Assembly (NCBI RefSeq): GCF_900537175.1 | Contig: NZ_LS999833.1 | Coordinates: 744,001-808,000 of the forward strand | DNA from: Lentilitoribacter sp. Alg239-R112 | Lineage (GTDB): Bacteria; Pseudomonadota; Alphaproteobacteria; Rhizobiales; Rhizobiaceae | DNA: 64,000 nt | Direction of reading: 5' to 3' | Part shown: piece by piece, positions 1-8,066 of the stretch | Position numbering within the stretch: position 1 is the first letter of the stretch | Layout: each line of letters opens with the position of its first letter | Notes under the pieces: generated by a model | Database searches by the model: none | Seen by the model: the letters and a program-made list of their open reading frames with translations, nothing else | What the model was told of the DNA's origin: nothing | Translations under genes and position numbers: made by a program

Positions 1-146
1 TGATTACTTTCAACAGTCTGAAATAACGACAGCTGAATTGTCGCAAATAGCGGAATAACCATAATGGCAGTGTAGATCAGTGTCGCTGGCGCAAGAAAAA
101 CTAGAATATGCCAGCGAAACGATGTTCGTTTTCGTGTCTGTTTCAT
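1..146 (-). CDS. Sugar ABC transporter permease, N-terminal fragment (cut by window edge)
   Basis: Only the first 48 or so residues are inside the window. They start at an ATG at 146 with a basic N-terminus (MKQTRKRT), followed by a hydrophobic segment rich in L, V, A and I. This is the usual first transmembrane helix of a MalF/UgpA-type inner-membrane permease. It lies directly downstream of a sugar-binding protein on the same strand, which is the standard order for CUT1 sugar ABC importers. Together with murQ it probably imports an amino sugar or muropeptide sugar. The family call rests on context plus the membrane segment, because the EAA loop is outside the window. Confidence 0.7.
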   Translation of the reverse strand, partial: MKQTRKRTSFRWHILVFLAPATLIYTAIMVIPLFATIQLSLFQTVESN

Positions 147-179
147 TGAATTCCCCTCACCCAAAATCTAAAGTTTAAA

Positions 180-208
180 GCAGGTCGCAACTAAATATCG
201 CGACCTGC
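180..208 (-). terminator. Intercistronic hairpin between binding-protein and permease genes
   Basis: A perfect 9-bp inverted repeat (gcaggtcgc / gcgacctgc) surrounds an 11-base loop. In the direction of transcription (minus) it is followed by TTTAAACTTT. It sits 12 bases after the binding-protein stop and before the permease start. Such hairpins commonly lower expression of membrane genes relative to the binding protein, by partial termination or by protecting the upstream mRNA. That role is inferred. Confidence 0.6.
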
Positions 209-219
209 ATATATTTATT

Positions 220-1479
220 TTACTGTTGTGGCTTATACCAAGAAGCCAGACCGTCTTGCAGACGCTTACCAGCATCTTCAGGGCTTTCTGTTCCCTTGAT
301 TGTTGCGACAGAAGCGTTCCAAGTTTCGTTCTCTAGATTTGGCTCACCACGAGACAAAATTTGATATGTTGAACGGATACTTGAGTTACATTTCTCGCGC
401 CATGAAATAAATTCCTGAGCAAGTGGATCTTCTAGCGTTACCGGTTCGCTTGAAAGCGGGAAGAAGCCAGGTAGTGCATTTGCGTAAAGGCTTGCAAATT
501 CAGAAGTTGCCACCCAATTTAGGAATGTTTTTGCTGCTTCTGCATTTGGTGATGCTGCGTTCATGCCGATGCCAATATCTGTGTGATCGGAAATGTAGCA
601 CTCGTCACCTGATTTTGGCACAGGTGGATTAAACGCACCCATTTCAAAATCTGCATTTGCATTAAAGCCCGTAATTTCCCATGAACCTGCAGGATATACT
701 GCAGCACGACCAAGTGTGAATAGATTTTGGCTATCAGGGTAAGTCTGAGCTTCAAAACCATCACCAAGGTAGTCTTTCCACTTAGCAAGTTGACGATATG
801 GAGCAACCCAACCTTCATCAGTAAGTTTTTGTTCGCCTTTAATCAGCGCCGTACGACCTTCTTCACCTTTCCAGTAATTTGGACCGATGTTGTTATAACC
901 CATAGTGGCAGCTTCCCACTGATCATTTGTACCCATTGCCAATGGTGTATAATTACCTTTAGCTTTAATGGCTTCTAGAACAGCGAAGAATTCTTCTTCC
1001 GTAGTTGGAACGCTAACGCCTGCATCAGCCAAAGCTTCTTTATTGTAGATGAAACCATGAATAACCGATGCCATTGGTACACAAAATGGATTTTTTCCAT
1101 CGTCAGTGATCCAAGCGGATTTAGCCACATCAGAGAATTTTGACATCCCTTCAAGATCCGCGAGAGATGCTAGATGTCCTTTTTCATAAAGGCTCAATGA
1201 TGCATCAAATGGACGACAAGTAATAATATCACCAGCAGAACCAGCATCAAGCTTAGAATTTAGTACAGCATTATATTCCGCAGGAGCAGACGGTGTGAAC
1301 TTAACTTTAATTTCTGGATTTTGAGCTTCAAACGCAGGAATGATTTTTTCCTGCCAGATTGTCAAATCATCATTTCTCCAGCTCTCAATCGTAATTGTTA
1401 CGTCTGCTGCAGCAGCAACAGTTGCCATAGCAAGTCCTGTTGAACCGAGTAAAATTGATTTTAAAATTTTCGTTTTCAT
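220..1479 (-). CDS. Extracellular sugar-binding protein of an ABC importer
   Basis: This is a 419-residue periplasmic solute-binding protein of the family 1 (MalE-like) type. The N-terminus has a Sec signal peptide (MKTKILKSILLGS..., cleavage near AAA-ADV), followed by the typical start of the mature fold (VTITIESWRNDD). The ATG at 1479 is preceded by GGGAG, so I chose it over an upstream in-frame start that would put extra residues before the signal peptide. It lies between murQ and a permease on the same strand, so the ligand is probably an amino sugar such as N-acetylglucosamine, MurNAc or anhydroMurNAc. The exact ligand cannot be read from the sequence. Confidence 0.88.
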   Translation of the reverse strand: MKTKILKSILLGSTGLAMATVAAAADVTITIESWRNDDLTIWQEKIIPAFEAQNPEIKVKFTPSAPAEYNAVLNSKLDAGSAGDIITCRPFDASLSLYEKGHLASLADLEGMSKFSDVAKSAWITDDGKNPFCVPMASVIHGFIYNKEALADAGVSVPTTEEEFFAVLEAIKAKGNYTPLAMGTNDQWEAATMGYNNIGPNYWKGEEGRTALIKGEQKLTDEGWVAPYRQLAKWKDYLGDGFEAQTYPDSQNLFTLGRAAVYPAGSWEITGFNANADFEMGAFNPPVPKSGDECYISDHTDIGIGMNAASPNAEAAKTFLNWVATSEFASLYANALPGFFPLSSEPVTLEDPLAQEFISWREKCNSSIRSTYQILSRGEPNLENETWNASVATIKGTESPEDAGKRLQDGLASWYKPQQ

Positions 1480-1541
1480 GTTGACTATTCTCCCTAGTTT
1501 ACGCCCGCAATAGGCTTTCAATGACAGAGCGAATTGCTCTG

Positions 1542-2444
1542 CTATAGCTCTGAAAGAGACGGTCTTAGCTTATGACCGTTTCGTTCAAGAATTTCTGTTC
1601 CCTGTTTTGTGTCTTTTGCTCCACTTGCAAGCAGAACCGCAAGTTTTACATTGCCATCTGCATCCCTAAGTGCTGCGTTAGCAGTTACCTCATCACAATC
1701 AGCAATAGATCTAACCATACCTTGAGCACGTTTTTGCAACTTCAAATTTTCAACTTGCAAATTGACCATATGGCCATCATGAACATGGCCAAGTTGAATT
1801 GCCATAAGAGTGGACATCATATTCAAGGCCACCTTTTGCGCTGTACCCGCGCCCATTCGTGTCGAACCTGCGATCACCTCTGGCGGCGTTGGCAAAAATA
1901 TCGATATGTCAGCTTCATTAAGCAATGGCGTATCAGGATTATTAGCGATCCCAACAACTGTTGCGCCTTCTGCCTTGGCAACTTCAATTGCCCCCAAAAC
2001 ATAAGGTGTGGAACCGCTGGCAGAAAGACAAATAACACAATCGCCACGCTTCATGCCTGCGTCAGCAACGTCCTTACCGCCTTGATCACGATCATCTTCC
2101 GGCCCTCCGAGCATCTGCGTAAGGCTACCAGCGCCACCAGCCATAACTATTCTGATATTATCGTTAGAAATGCCGTAGGTACCCGGCAGCTCCAAACCGT
2201 CAGCGATAGCCATCAAGGCCGAACTGCCTGCTGCTACATAAATAATCTTATTGGATGATGAAAGTGTATTTGTAAGCGCAATAGCTGCAGCTTCAATTTC
2301 AGGAACTGCACTTTCTACGCTTTTGGCGGCAGAAATCTGCCCTGCCAACAACTCTCGCAACACCGCTTTTGAGGGCTGCGCGTCAATCCCAATTGATTTT
2401 GTATTTAGCTGCTCCGTTTGAAGCTTTACTGCAACATTAGTCAT
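1542..2444 (-). CDS. murQ: N-acetylmuramic acid 6-phosphate etherase
   Basis: MurQ cleaves the D-lactyl ether of MurNAc-6-phosphate to give GlcNAc-6-phosphate, linking cell-wall sugar recycling or uptake to the nag pathway. The 300-residue protein has a single SIS domain with the family signature PTPPEVIAGSTRMGAGTAQK, which includes the catalytic Glu, and a sugar-phosphate-binding CLSASGSTPYV loop. The start at 2444 follows GAGGAAAC; a longer reading to 2474 has no ribosome site and would run over the operator repeats. It is the first gene of a leftward operon with the sugar importer, and divergent from the kinase/GntR/nagA operon that would handle its product. Confidence 0.93.
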   Translation of the reverse strand: MTNVAVKLQTEQLNTKSIGIDAQPSKAVLRELLAGQISAAKSVESAVPEIEAAAIALTNTLSSSNKIIYVAAGSSALMAIADGLELPGTYGISNDNIRIVMAGGAGSLTQMLGGPEDDRDQGGKDVADAGMKRGDCVICLSASGSTPYVLGAIEVAKAEGATVVGIANNPDTPLLNEADISIFLPTPPEVIAGSTRMGAGTAQKVALNMMSTLMAIQLGHVHDGHMVNLQVENLKLQKRAQGMVRSIADCDEVTANAALRDADGNVKLAVLLASGAKDTKQGTEILERNGHKLRPSLSEL

Positions 2445-2465
2445 ATTAGTTTCCTCTTGCGACAA

Positions 2466-2619
2466 TAATACCAATCTAATACCACTTGTCTAGGGCTGTT
2501 AATCATTTTTATGACAAAAATTTGAAAAAACATTTTTAATTGTTAAAAATCAACTAGTTATTTTTGTTTGTAAAAAATATCTGAAAAACTATTTGGTTAA
2601 TGGTATTAAATTGGTATTA
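2466..2619. promoter_or_regulatory. Divergent control region with mirrored TGGTATTA repeat pairs
   Basis: Two copies of TAATACCA at 2466-2473 and 2477-2484 lie next to the murQ start. Two copies of its complement TGGTATTA lie at 2601-2608 and 2612-2619, next to the kinase start. Both pairs have the same 11-bp spacing and face each other across the very AT-rich divergent promoter region. The likely binder is the GntR/HutC-type regulator at 3510, since NagR/DasR-type sites contain TGGT...ACCA half-sites. The match of regulator to site is inference. Confidence 0.65.
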
Positions 2620-2637
2620 TAGCCTCTGGAGGTTTTT

Positions 2638-3513
2638 ATGACTTATTTTATTGGTGTCGATGGTGGTGGTACAGGTTGCCGTGCGCTCATTTGCAATTCT
2701 CACGGAGAGCAACTGGGTACTGGCGTGTCGGGATCCGCGAACATCGTTACAAACTTAGATGCCGCTAGAAATAATATACTAACGGCCTGCAAATCTGCAC
2801 TTTCAGAAGCTGGACTCGACTTCAAAATCATCGAAGATTCAGTTGCTTTTTTAGGCCTCGCAGGTGCTAACCTTGATGATTATTCAGATCGCTTGTTGCA
2901 CCAGCTGCCCTTTCGCAAAGCTCAGATTGATTCCGATGCGGCAATTTCTTTACAAGGAGCAATAGGCAACGAAGATGGCTTTGCTGCCATTATTGGGACT
3001 GGTTCGGTATTTATGCACCGAAAAGAGGGCGTCGTACGCTCTATCGGAGGCTGGGGGAATTTGGTTAGTGATCTGTCTGGGGGCGCGCGGATAGGTCGAG
3101 CACTACTAGAGGACGTGTTGTTAAGCTATGATAAAATTCGCCAAAATACGGATCTAACGCGATCTGTATTGGAACAATTTGGAAACGATCCTCGTCAGAT
3201 TGTTGAGTTTGCAAAAAATGCAAGCCCAAGCGAATGCGGGAAATTCGCTCCTGAAATTTTTGAACACTATGAGCTTGGAGACCCAGTTGCGATAAAAATC
3301 GTAGAGAAGGCAATCACGGATCTTGAGGAAGTGCTGAATGCTTCCTTAGAAGATGAAAACCAAGAATTTCACCTATTAGGGGGCTTGGGTGGCAAATATG
3401 CCTCATTATTAAATAGTAGTTTGCGCCATCGAATACGCGAACCAAAGCAAAGCCCTACACAAGGTGCCGTAGCACTCGCAATCCAGTCATTTGAACAGGA
3501 GGTAGCAGCTTGA
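2638..3513 (+). CDS. BadF/BadG-type N-acetylamino-sugar kinase
   Basis: A 291-residue ATPase of the BadF/BadG/BcrA/BcrD family, which contains N-acetylglucosamine kinases. The phosphate-1 loop (FIGVDGGGTGCRALI) is at residues 4-18. A second glycine-rich loop (AAIIGTGSVFMHR) lies mid-protein, and the adenosine loop (LLGGLGGKYASLL) is near the end. The ATG at 2638 follows a strong CTGGAGG. With murQ and nagA beside it, the most likely reaction is phosphorylation of GlcNAc to GlcNAc-6-phosphate; MurNAc phosphorylation to feed MurQ is the alternative. The stop overlaps the start of the GntR gene. Confidence 0.85.
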   Translation: MTYFIGVDGGGTGCRALICNSHGEQLGTGVSGSANIVTNLDAARNNILTACKSALSEAGLDFKIIEDSVAFLGLAGANLDDYSDRLLHQLPFRKAQIDSDAAISLQGAIGNEDGFAAIIGTGSVFMHRKEGVVRSIGGWGNLVSDLSGGARIGRALLEDVLLSYDKIRQNTDLTRSVLEQFGNDPRQIVEFAKNASPSECGKFAPEIFEHYELGDPVAIKIVEKAITDLEEVLNASLEDENQEFHLLGGLGGKYASLLNSSLRHRIREPKQSPTQGAVALAIQSFEQEVAA

Positions 3514-4280
3514 GTACCGCAACATCAGAGAATATATTTAGTCGTGAAAACTGGAATAGCTCAGGAGCCGGACCTCTTTATATTCAGTTACGCGACCACC
3601 TTGAAACTATAATAAGTTCCGGTCATTTCAAAGCTGGAGAGCCACTACCATCCGAACGAGAAATAGCTGAGTTTTCAGACGTCTCGCGAATTACAGTTCG
3701 AAAAGCAGTGCAAGAATTAGTTCGGGCCAACTTAGTAGTGCAAAAACAGGGTTCGGGAACATCAGTTGCACCGAAGGTAGAACGGGTCGAGCAATCACTC
3801 TCAAGCTTAACTTCTTTTAGCGAGGACATGGCACGACGCGGAATGGAAATTAAATCCACATTCCTAGAGAAACGAATATCCTCTCCTTCGCCAAAAGAAA
3901 TTATGGCATTGGGTCTAAGACCATCACAGTTGGTAGCCAGAATTTGGCGTTTGCGCCATGCTGATGGAATACCAATGGCAATCGAACGTGCGTCACTATC
4001 AACACAATTTCTACCTGACCCAGAAAATGTTGATGTATCCTTATACGCACATCTCGAAAAGAGCGGAAACAAACCGAGTAGAGCCATACAACGTATTTCG
4101 GCCGCCAATATTGGAATTGAAGACGCTAAATTGCTTGCAGTACCTGAAGGTGTTGCCGGATTAAATATTGAGCGTATTTCATACTCGAATTCTGGCCAGA
4201 TAGTTGAATTTACATCGTCTATTTACCGAGGTGACGCATATGATTTCGTTGCCGAGATGCAGATTTCAAACGAGAATTAG
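3510..4280 (+). CDS. GntR-family (HutC/UTRA) regulator of amino-sugar genes
   Basis: A 256-residue one-component regulator. Residues about 20-90 form a winged helix-turn-helix with the GntR signature (PLPSEREIAEFSDVSRITVRKA). Residues about 100-250 form a UTRA effector domain ending in the typical ...EFTSSIYRGDAYDFV. It starts at TTG 3510, placed well behind AGGAGG, and the TTG overlaps the TGA of the kinase, so the two are translationally coupled. UTRA domains of this class bind sugar phosphates such as GlcNAc-6-P. The probable operators are the TGGTATTA pairs at 2466-2619. Confidence 0.88.
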   Translation: MSTATSENIFSRENWNSSGAGPLYIQLRDHLETIISSGHFKAGEPLPSEREIAEFSDVSRITVRKAVQELVRANLVVQKQGSGTSVAPKVERVEQSLSSLTSFSEDMARRGMEIKSTFLEKRISSPSPKEIMALGLRPSQLVARIWRLRHADGIPMAIERASLSTQFLPDPENVDVSLYAHLEKSGNKPSRAIQRISAANIGIEDAKLLAVPEGVAGLNIERISYSNSGQIVEFTSSIYRGDAYDFVAEMQISNEN

Positions 4281-4281
4281 A

Positions 4282-4495
4282 ATGCTAAACATCGTCAGTA
4301 AAACAGATATGCGTAAGGAGATTGAAGAAATCCCTCTCGCAATCGAGCGACTTCTCAGTGCCCCGGAAAACAAAATCCAAAAGGCAGCAGATGCCCTGAG
4401 AGATTTGAACCCGAAACTCATAGCAACTTTCGCGGGACAAGGGCTTCAATCCTGATATTCCACCGAAGTTACGGAAAGTTACGAAAACATTATGA
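4282..4495 (+). pseudogene. SIS-domain glucosamine-6-phosphate deaminase (NagB-II/AgaS type), internal deletion remnant
   Basis: The first 48 or so codons read like the N-terminus of an alphaproteobacterial SIS-domain sugar isomerase/deaminase (MRKEIEEIPLAIERLL..., DLNPKLIAT). The frame then stops at 4453. In another frame, 4442-4495 encodes GFNPDIPPKLRKVTKTL, which is the usual C-terminus of the same family. Its TGA overlaps the nagA ATG as in an intact operon. About 270 central residues holding both SIS domains are therefore gone, in a deletion that also changed frame. The remnant cannot be active. Family membership of the two ends is my recognition, not a database result. Confidence 0.8.
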
Positions 4496-5643
4496 ATAAT
4501 AAAGCAATCATTGGTGCCAATATTTTTGATGCGGAGAAAACCCACAAGAACAGCGCGCTGTTACTTTCAGATGGTAAAATCATTGCGATTGTAGCCGACC
4601 ACGAAGTACCTTCAGAATATGAAGTGATTTCAGTTGATGGAGGTACACTTACTCCTGGCTTTATTGATCTACAGGTCAATGGCGGTGGTGGAGTTCTACT
4701 CAATGATGAGCCGACCATCGATGGTATTCGAACGATCTGTGACGCACATGCAAAATTTGGCACAACCTCACTATTACCGACACTTATCACAGATGATTTT
4801 GATAACACAAAACGAGCTATTGAAGCAGGTATCGAAGCGCACAAACAAAATGTTCCCGGTTTCTTGGGCCTGCATCTTGAAGGGCCACACCTGTCTACAC
4901 AAAAAAAAGGTGCCCATGACCCGTCACTTATTCGCAAAATGACAGATGAAGATGTAAAGATTTTGATAGATGGCCGCAAAAACCTGCCAAACCTAATGAT
5001 CACAGTTGGCATTGAAACAGTCACGTTGCAACAGATTAAAGTACTCTCTGAGGCAAACATCATTGTCAGTTTGGGGCACACAAATTGTACGTATGAACAA
5101 GCCGTTGAAGCTTCAGAATCCGGCGCAACATGCGCGACACATCTTTTCAATGCCATGAGCCCACTCACGCATCGCGAACCTGGTTTAGTGGGAGCTGCAA
5201 TCAACGAGGGAGCATTCTTCTGCGGACTTATCGCCGATGGGCATCATGTACACCCTGCCCCCTTATCTATTGCGCTTGCAGCAAAACGAGGCCCCGGCAA
5301 GGCCTTCTTGGTGACCGATGCAATGTCCACAATTGGGACAGACCTCACCAGCTTTACACTGAATGATCGCACGATTTATCGAAACAACGGCATACTTACT
5401 CTTGAAAATGGAACTCTGGCAGGAGCAGATCTCGATATGATATCTGCTGTATTGAACATTCAAAAACTAACCGACATGGATCCGGAAGAAGCCATACGAA
5501 TGGCAACTCTTTACCCCGCTCAGTGTATGGGAATCTCTGGGCATATAGGAACTCTAAATTCTGGTGCCAGTGCAGATATCATCCATATTGGTACAAAAAA
5601 TGAGATTAAGAATGTTTGGCGTCGCGGTCAGCAATTACATTAA
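4492..5643 (+). CDS. nagA: N-acetylglucosamine-6-phosphate deacetylase
   Basis: NagA removes acetate from GlcNAc-6-phosphate to give glucosamine-6-phosphate. The 383-residue amidohydrolase shows the family motifs in order: GFIDLQVNGGGG, HLEGPHLS (residues about 124-131), SLGHTNCTYEQA, HLFNAMSPL, DGHHVHPAPL and VTDAMS, which supply the metal-binding His and Glu and the catalytic Asp. It is full length. Its ATG overlaps the stop of the deaminase remnant by 4 bases. Its product is normally passed to the deaminase, which is broken here, so a second deaminase elsewhere is expected. The 3' end overlaps the convergent MFS gene by 38 bp. Confidence 0.95.
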   Translation: MNNKAIIGANIFDAEKTHKNSALLLSDGKIIAIVADHEVPSEYEVISVDGGTLTPGFIDLQVNGGGGVLLNDEPTIDGIRTICDAHAKFGTTSLLPTLITDDFDNTKRAIEAGIEAHKQNVPGFLGLHLEGPHLSTQKKGAHDPSLIRKMTDEDVKILIDGRKNLPNLMITVGIETVTLQQIKVLSEANIIVSLGHTNCTYEQAVEASESGATCATHLFNAMSPLTHREPGLVGAAINEGAFFCGLIADGHHVHPAPLSIALAAKRGPGKAFLVTDAMSTIGTDLTSFTLNDRTIYRNNGILTLENGTLAGADLDMISAVLNIQKLTDMDPEEAIRMATLYPAQCMGISGHIGTLNSGASADIIHIGTKNEIKNVWRRGQQLH

Positions 5644-6793
5644 TGCCACAGCCTGCTACAAAGACGATGAGTCCCGTCGCACAAATAGCCGCTAAGTAAA
5701 TAAAGGATAACTCATATCCGCCCCACAGCGACATTAGAACCCAATATATTAGCAGCAAACAAATACGACCAACGCCAACACCGGCAGAAATAGAAGAAAG
5801 AAATTTGCCAATATCTTGTGTACCAACTTTGTTCATAGCCGCTGTCTGCCACGTTATACGACTAAGACCATTACTCACTCCCCATATGATTGAGCTAAAG
5901 TAGAGCATCACCGCGGACGAATTAATGACCAACAAAGCACAAGAGAGAAGAAAGATTACTAAGGTTAGAAAAACCACCCTCTCGCTGGCTGTTTCAATCC
6001 AACTTCTGCTTCCGAGTGTACCGGCGCTGGTTGCACCTACCGTATAAAAAACGCTTGTAAGCGCTAAAACTTCGCCTGAATATTGAAGAAAATCTACTAT
6101 CACAATTGGCTTAATTATATTCAAAAGCATAACACAAATAAAAGGCACGCTTCCACAATAAGACAGAAGCAGTAATGATAATGGATATTGCTTATAGGCT
6201 AATCCATCTGGCTCAATTTCTTTCTGAGCACTAGGTACATTTATGTGTAACTTCATCAATACGATCGATGCTGAAATAATCATCCCTGCCGCAGCGCATC
6301 CAAATACCAGCGACAATGAAGCAACATTTTGCGCGAAGATATACGCCGTTAATCCTCCCGCCACAAAGGTCGATACTTGGCCCTCAATCTCCAATATTCC
6401 GTTGTAGCGTCCAAACTGTCCATCAGGCACAATGTCACGAGTGATCGCGGAACGAATGACATAATAAAAAAACAGATAGATATGGCCAAAGAAAAATACG
6501 CCGAGCAATAACACCACATTGTCCGGTTGAAAGGCCAAAATTGCGAGAAACAAAGCCATTAGAAGCATTGCTGTAGCGAATAATCCAGCTCGGGAGATTG
6601 AATCTACCAAGATGCCACTTCTCTTGCGCAGCAAAAAAAGAAACATCATCGCCGCTGCATTAACAGCGATAAGTGAATCACTACCTTGTGTTTTTATGAT
6701 CAACCAAGGCAGAGCGATTAAAAAAACTCCTATCGAAACAGAGGATAAAAAGTTGACAAAGATGAAATAGCGAATCATGTGCATTTCGACCAT
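5606..6793 (-). CDS. MFS transporter
   Basis: An integral membrane protein of about 395 residues with some 12 hydrophobic segments and an MFS layout, including a short basic loop after helix 2 (LLRKRSGILVDSISR). No substrate-specific motif is evident. Several in-frame starts lie close together (6799 GTG, 6793 ATG, 6784 ATG, 6778 ATG) and none has a good ribosome site; I use 6793. The 3' end runs into the end of nagA on the other strand. Export of a metabolite or drug is the default guess; a role in amino-sugar or proline metabolism is only suggested by position. Confidence 0.75.
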   Translation of the reverse strand: MVEMHMIRYFIFVNFLSSVSIGVFLIALPWLIIKTQGSDSLIAVNAAAMMFLFLLRKRSGILVDSISRAGLFATAMLLMALFLAILAFQPDNVVLLLGVFFFGHIYLFFYYVIRSAITRDIVPDGQFGRYNGILEIEGQVSTFVAGGLTAYIFAQNVASLSLVFGCAAAGMIISASIVLMKLHINVPSAQKEIEPDGLAYKQYPLSLLLLSYCGSVPFICVMLLNIIKPIVIVDFLQYSGEVLALTSVFYTVGATSAGTLGSRSWIETASERVVFLTLVIFLLSCALLVINSSAVMLYFSSIIWGVSNGLSRITWQTAAMNKVGTQDIGKFLSSISAGVGVGRICLLLIYWVLMSLWGGYELSFIYLAAICATGLIVFVAGCGINVIADRDAKHS

Positions 6794-7054
6794 ACACACA
6801 CTTTAATATTGGAAATTCTCATAGTTGCACCTCTTATTAACTGCTTTAATTTTCAATTCTCTCTACAGGTTAATTTCTCAAGTATGGTTGAGGTCAAGAG
6901 GTATGATTTGTAAATTTCATTATTTCTTAAACAACAAACTGCATTCATTTGGCTGGAGTATTCAGTTTCAAACAACACAACACCCGAATACACACTTGGC
7001 TACTCCTAATTTTCGTGTAGAGTTTAGAAAATTACAAGAATGAAAGCTTAATAA

Positions 7055-8008
7055 ATGATCATCCTTGATGCACAAGCAACTCAAGAAGCACTCGCGTGGC
7101 CTGAACTGGTTGAAGCGCTACAAAAAGGGTTTGAAGCAGGCTGTGAAATGCCCGTAAGACATCATCATGATTTTCAAATTCCGGGAGAGCTTGATGGCAC
7201 TCTGCTTCTTATGCCTGCCTGGATTCCGGGGAAATATCTGGGCATCAAGACCGCGGTTGTTGTGCCGGAAAACGGGGCCCGAGGCTTACCGGCGGTTTCA
7301 GCAAATTATCAATTAATTCAAGCTACTGATGGCCAGACAATAGCGTTGATTGATGGCGCAGTACTTACAAATAGAAGAACGGCAGCGGCCTCTGCATTGG
7401 CATCGAAATATCTATCGCGATCAGATGCGTCTCACTTATTGGTGGTTGGCACAGGAGGCTTGTCAAAATCGCTTGTGCAAGCTCATTGTGCAGTCCGACC
7501 CATTAAAAAAATCTCTATTTGGGGACGTCGATTAGATAAAGCACAAGAGATGTCCAAATCATTGTTTGAATTTGGTTTAAACGCTACAGCGGTATCCGAT
7601 TTGGAGGAGGCAGCTAAATCAGCGGATGTTATTTCTTGCGCAACAGTATCTAAAACAGCTTTGGTAAAAGGAGAATGGTTGCGGCCAGGTACTCACCTAG
7701 ATTTGGCCGGAGCATTTAAGCCAGATATGCGTGAAAGTGATGACGAGGTTATGCGACGGGCAAACATCTTTGTAGATACGCGGGCTGGAGCTATGAAAGA
7801 AGCAGGCGATATCGTTCAACCAATTGCGGATGGTGTAATTTCCGAAAACGACATTCTGGCTGATTTGTTTGATCTTACTCGGCAGAAACACGCTGGGCGC
7901 AAAAACGATAGTGAAATCACAGTTTTCAAATCAGTTGGAACAGCATTGGAAGATCTCTTTGCAGCAGCACTTGCATATGAAAAATCGCACTCAAATCTAA
8001 CATTGTAA
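7055..8008 (+). CDS. Ornithine cyclodeaminase/mu-crystallin family protein, probable cyclic imino acid reductase
   Basis: A 317-residue member of the OCD/mu-crystallin family. Visible features are the N-terminal helix pair, KTAVVVPENGARGLPAV, LTNRRTAAASALASKYL, and a Rossmann loop LLVVGTGGLSKSLV for NAD(P). The family includes ornithine cyclodeaminase, alanine dehydrogenase and the delta-1-pyrroline-2-carboxylate reductase LhpI/DpkA, which makes proline. Convergent placement next to putA favours a pyrroline-2-carboxylate reductase or ornithine cyclodeaminase, either of which would generate L-proline for PutA. The ribosome site is weak. Confidence 0.8.
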   Translation: MIILDAQATQEALAWPELVEALQKGFEAGCEMPVRHHHDFQIPGELDGTLLLMPAWIPGKYLGIKTAVVVPENGARGLPAVSANYQLIQATDGQTIALIDGAVLTNRRTAAASALASKYLSRSDASHLLVVGTGGLSKSLVQAHCAVRPIKKISIWGRRLDKAQEMSKSLFEFGLNATAVSDLEEAAKSADVISCATVSKTALVKGEWLRPGTHLDLAGAFKPDMRESDDEVMRRANIFVDTRAGAMKEAGDIVQPIADGVISENDILADLFDLTRQKHAGRKNDSEITVFKSVGTALEDLFAAALAYEKSHSNLTL

Positions 8009-8014
8009 CGCTAA

Positions 8015-8030
8015 CCAGGTAATGACCTGG
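8015..8030. terminator. Weak hairpin between convergent genes
   Basis: A 6-bp perfect stem (ccaggt/acctgg) around a 4-base loop sits 7 bases after the OCD-family gene and before the putA stop. There is no T-run, so termination is only possible. Confidence 0.3.
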
Positions 8031-8066
8031 CTGTTAACCCACCACTTCGACCCTCATGATAAGCTT

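Noticed and set aside
1572..2258. Plus-strand frame of 228 codons opposite murQ
   Set aside because: It is the complement of conserved MurQ codons and rich in Cys, His and Thr; no start signal is present.
4479..5204. Long antisense frame of 241 codons opposite nagA
   Set aside because: It runs opposite a clearly conserved NagA, has a Ser/Cys/Pro-rich composition typical of an antisense shadow and lacks a ribosome site.
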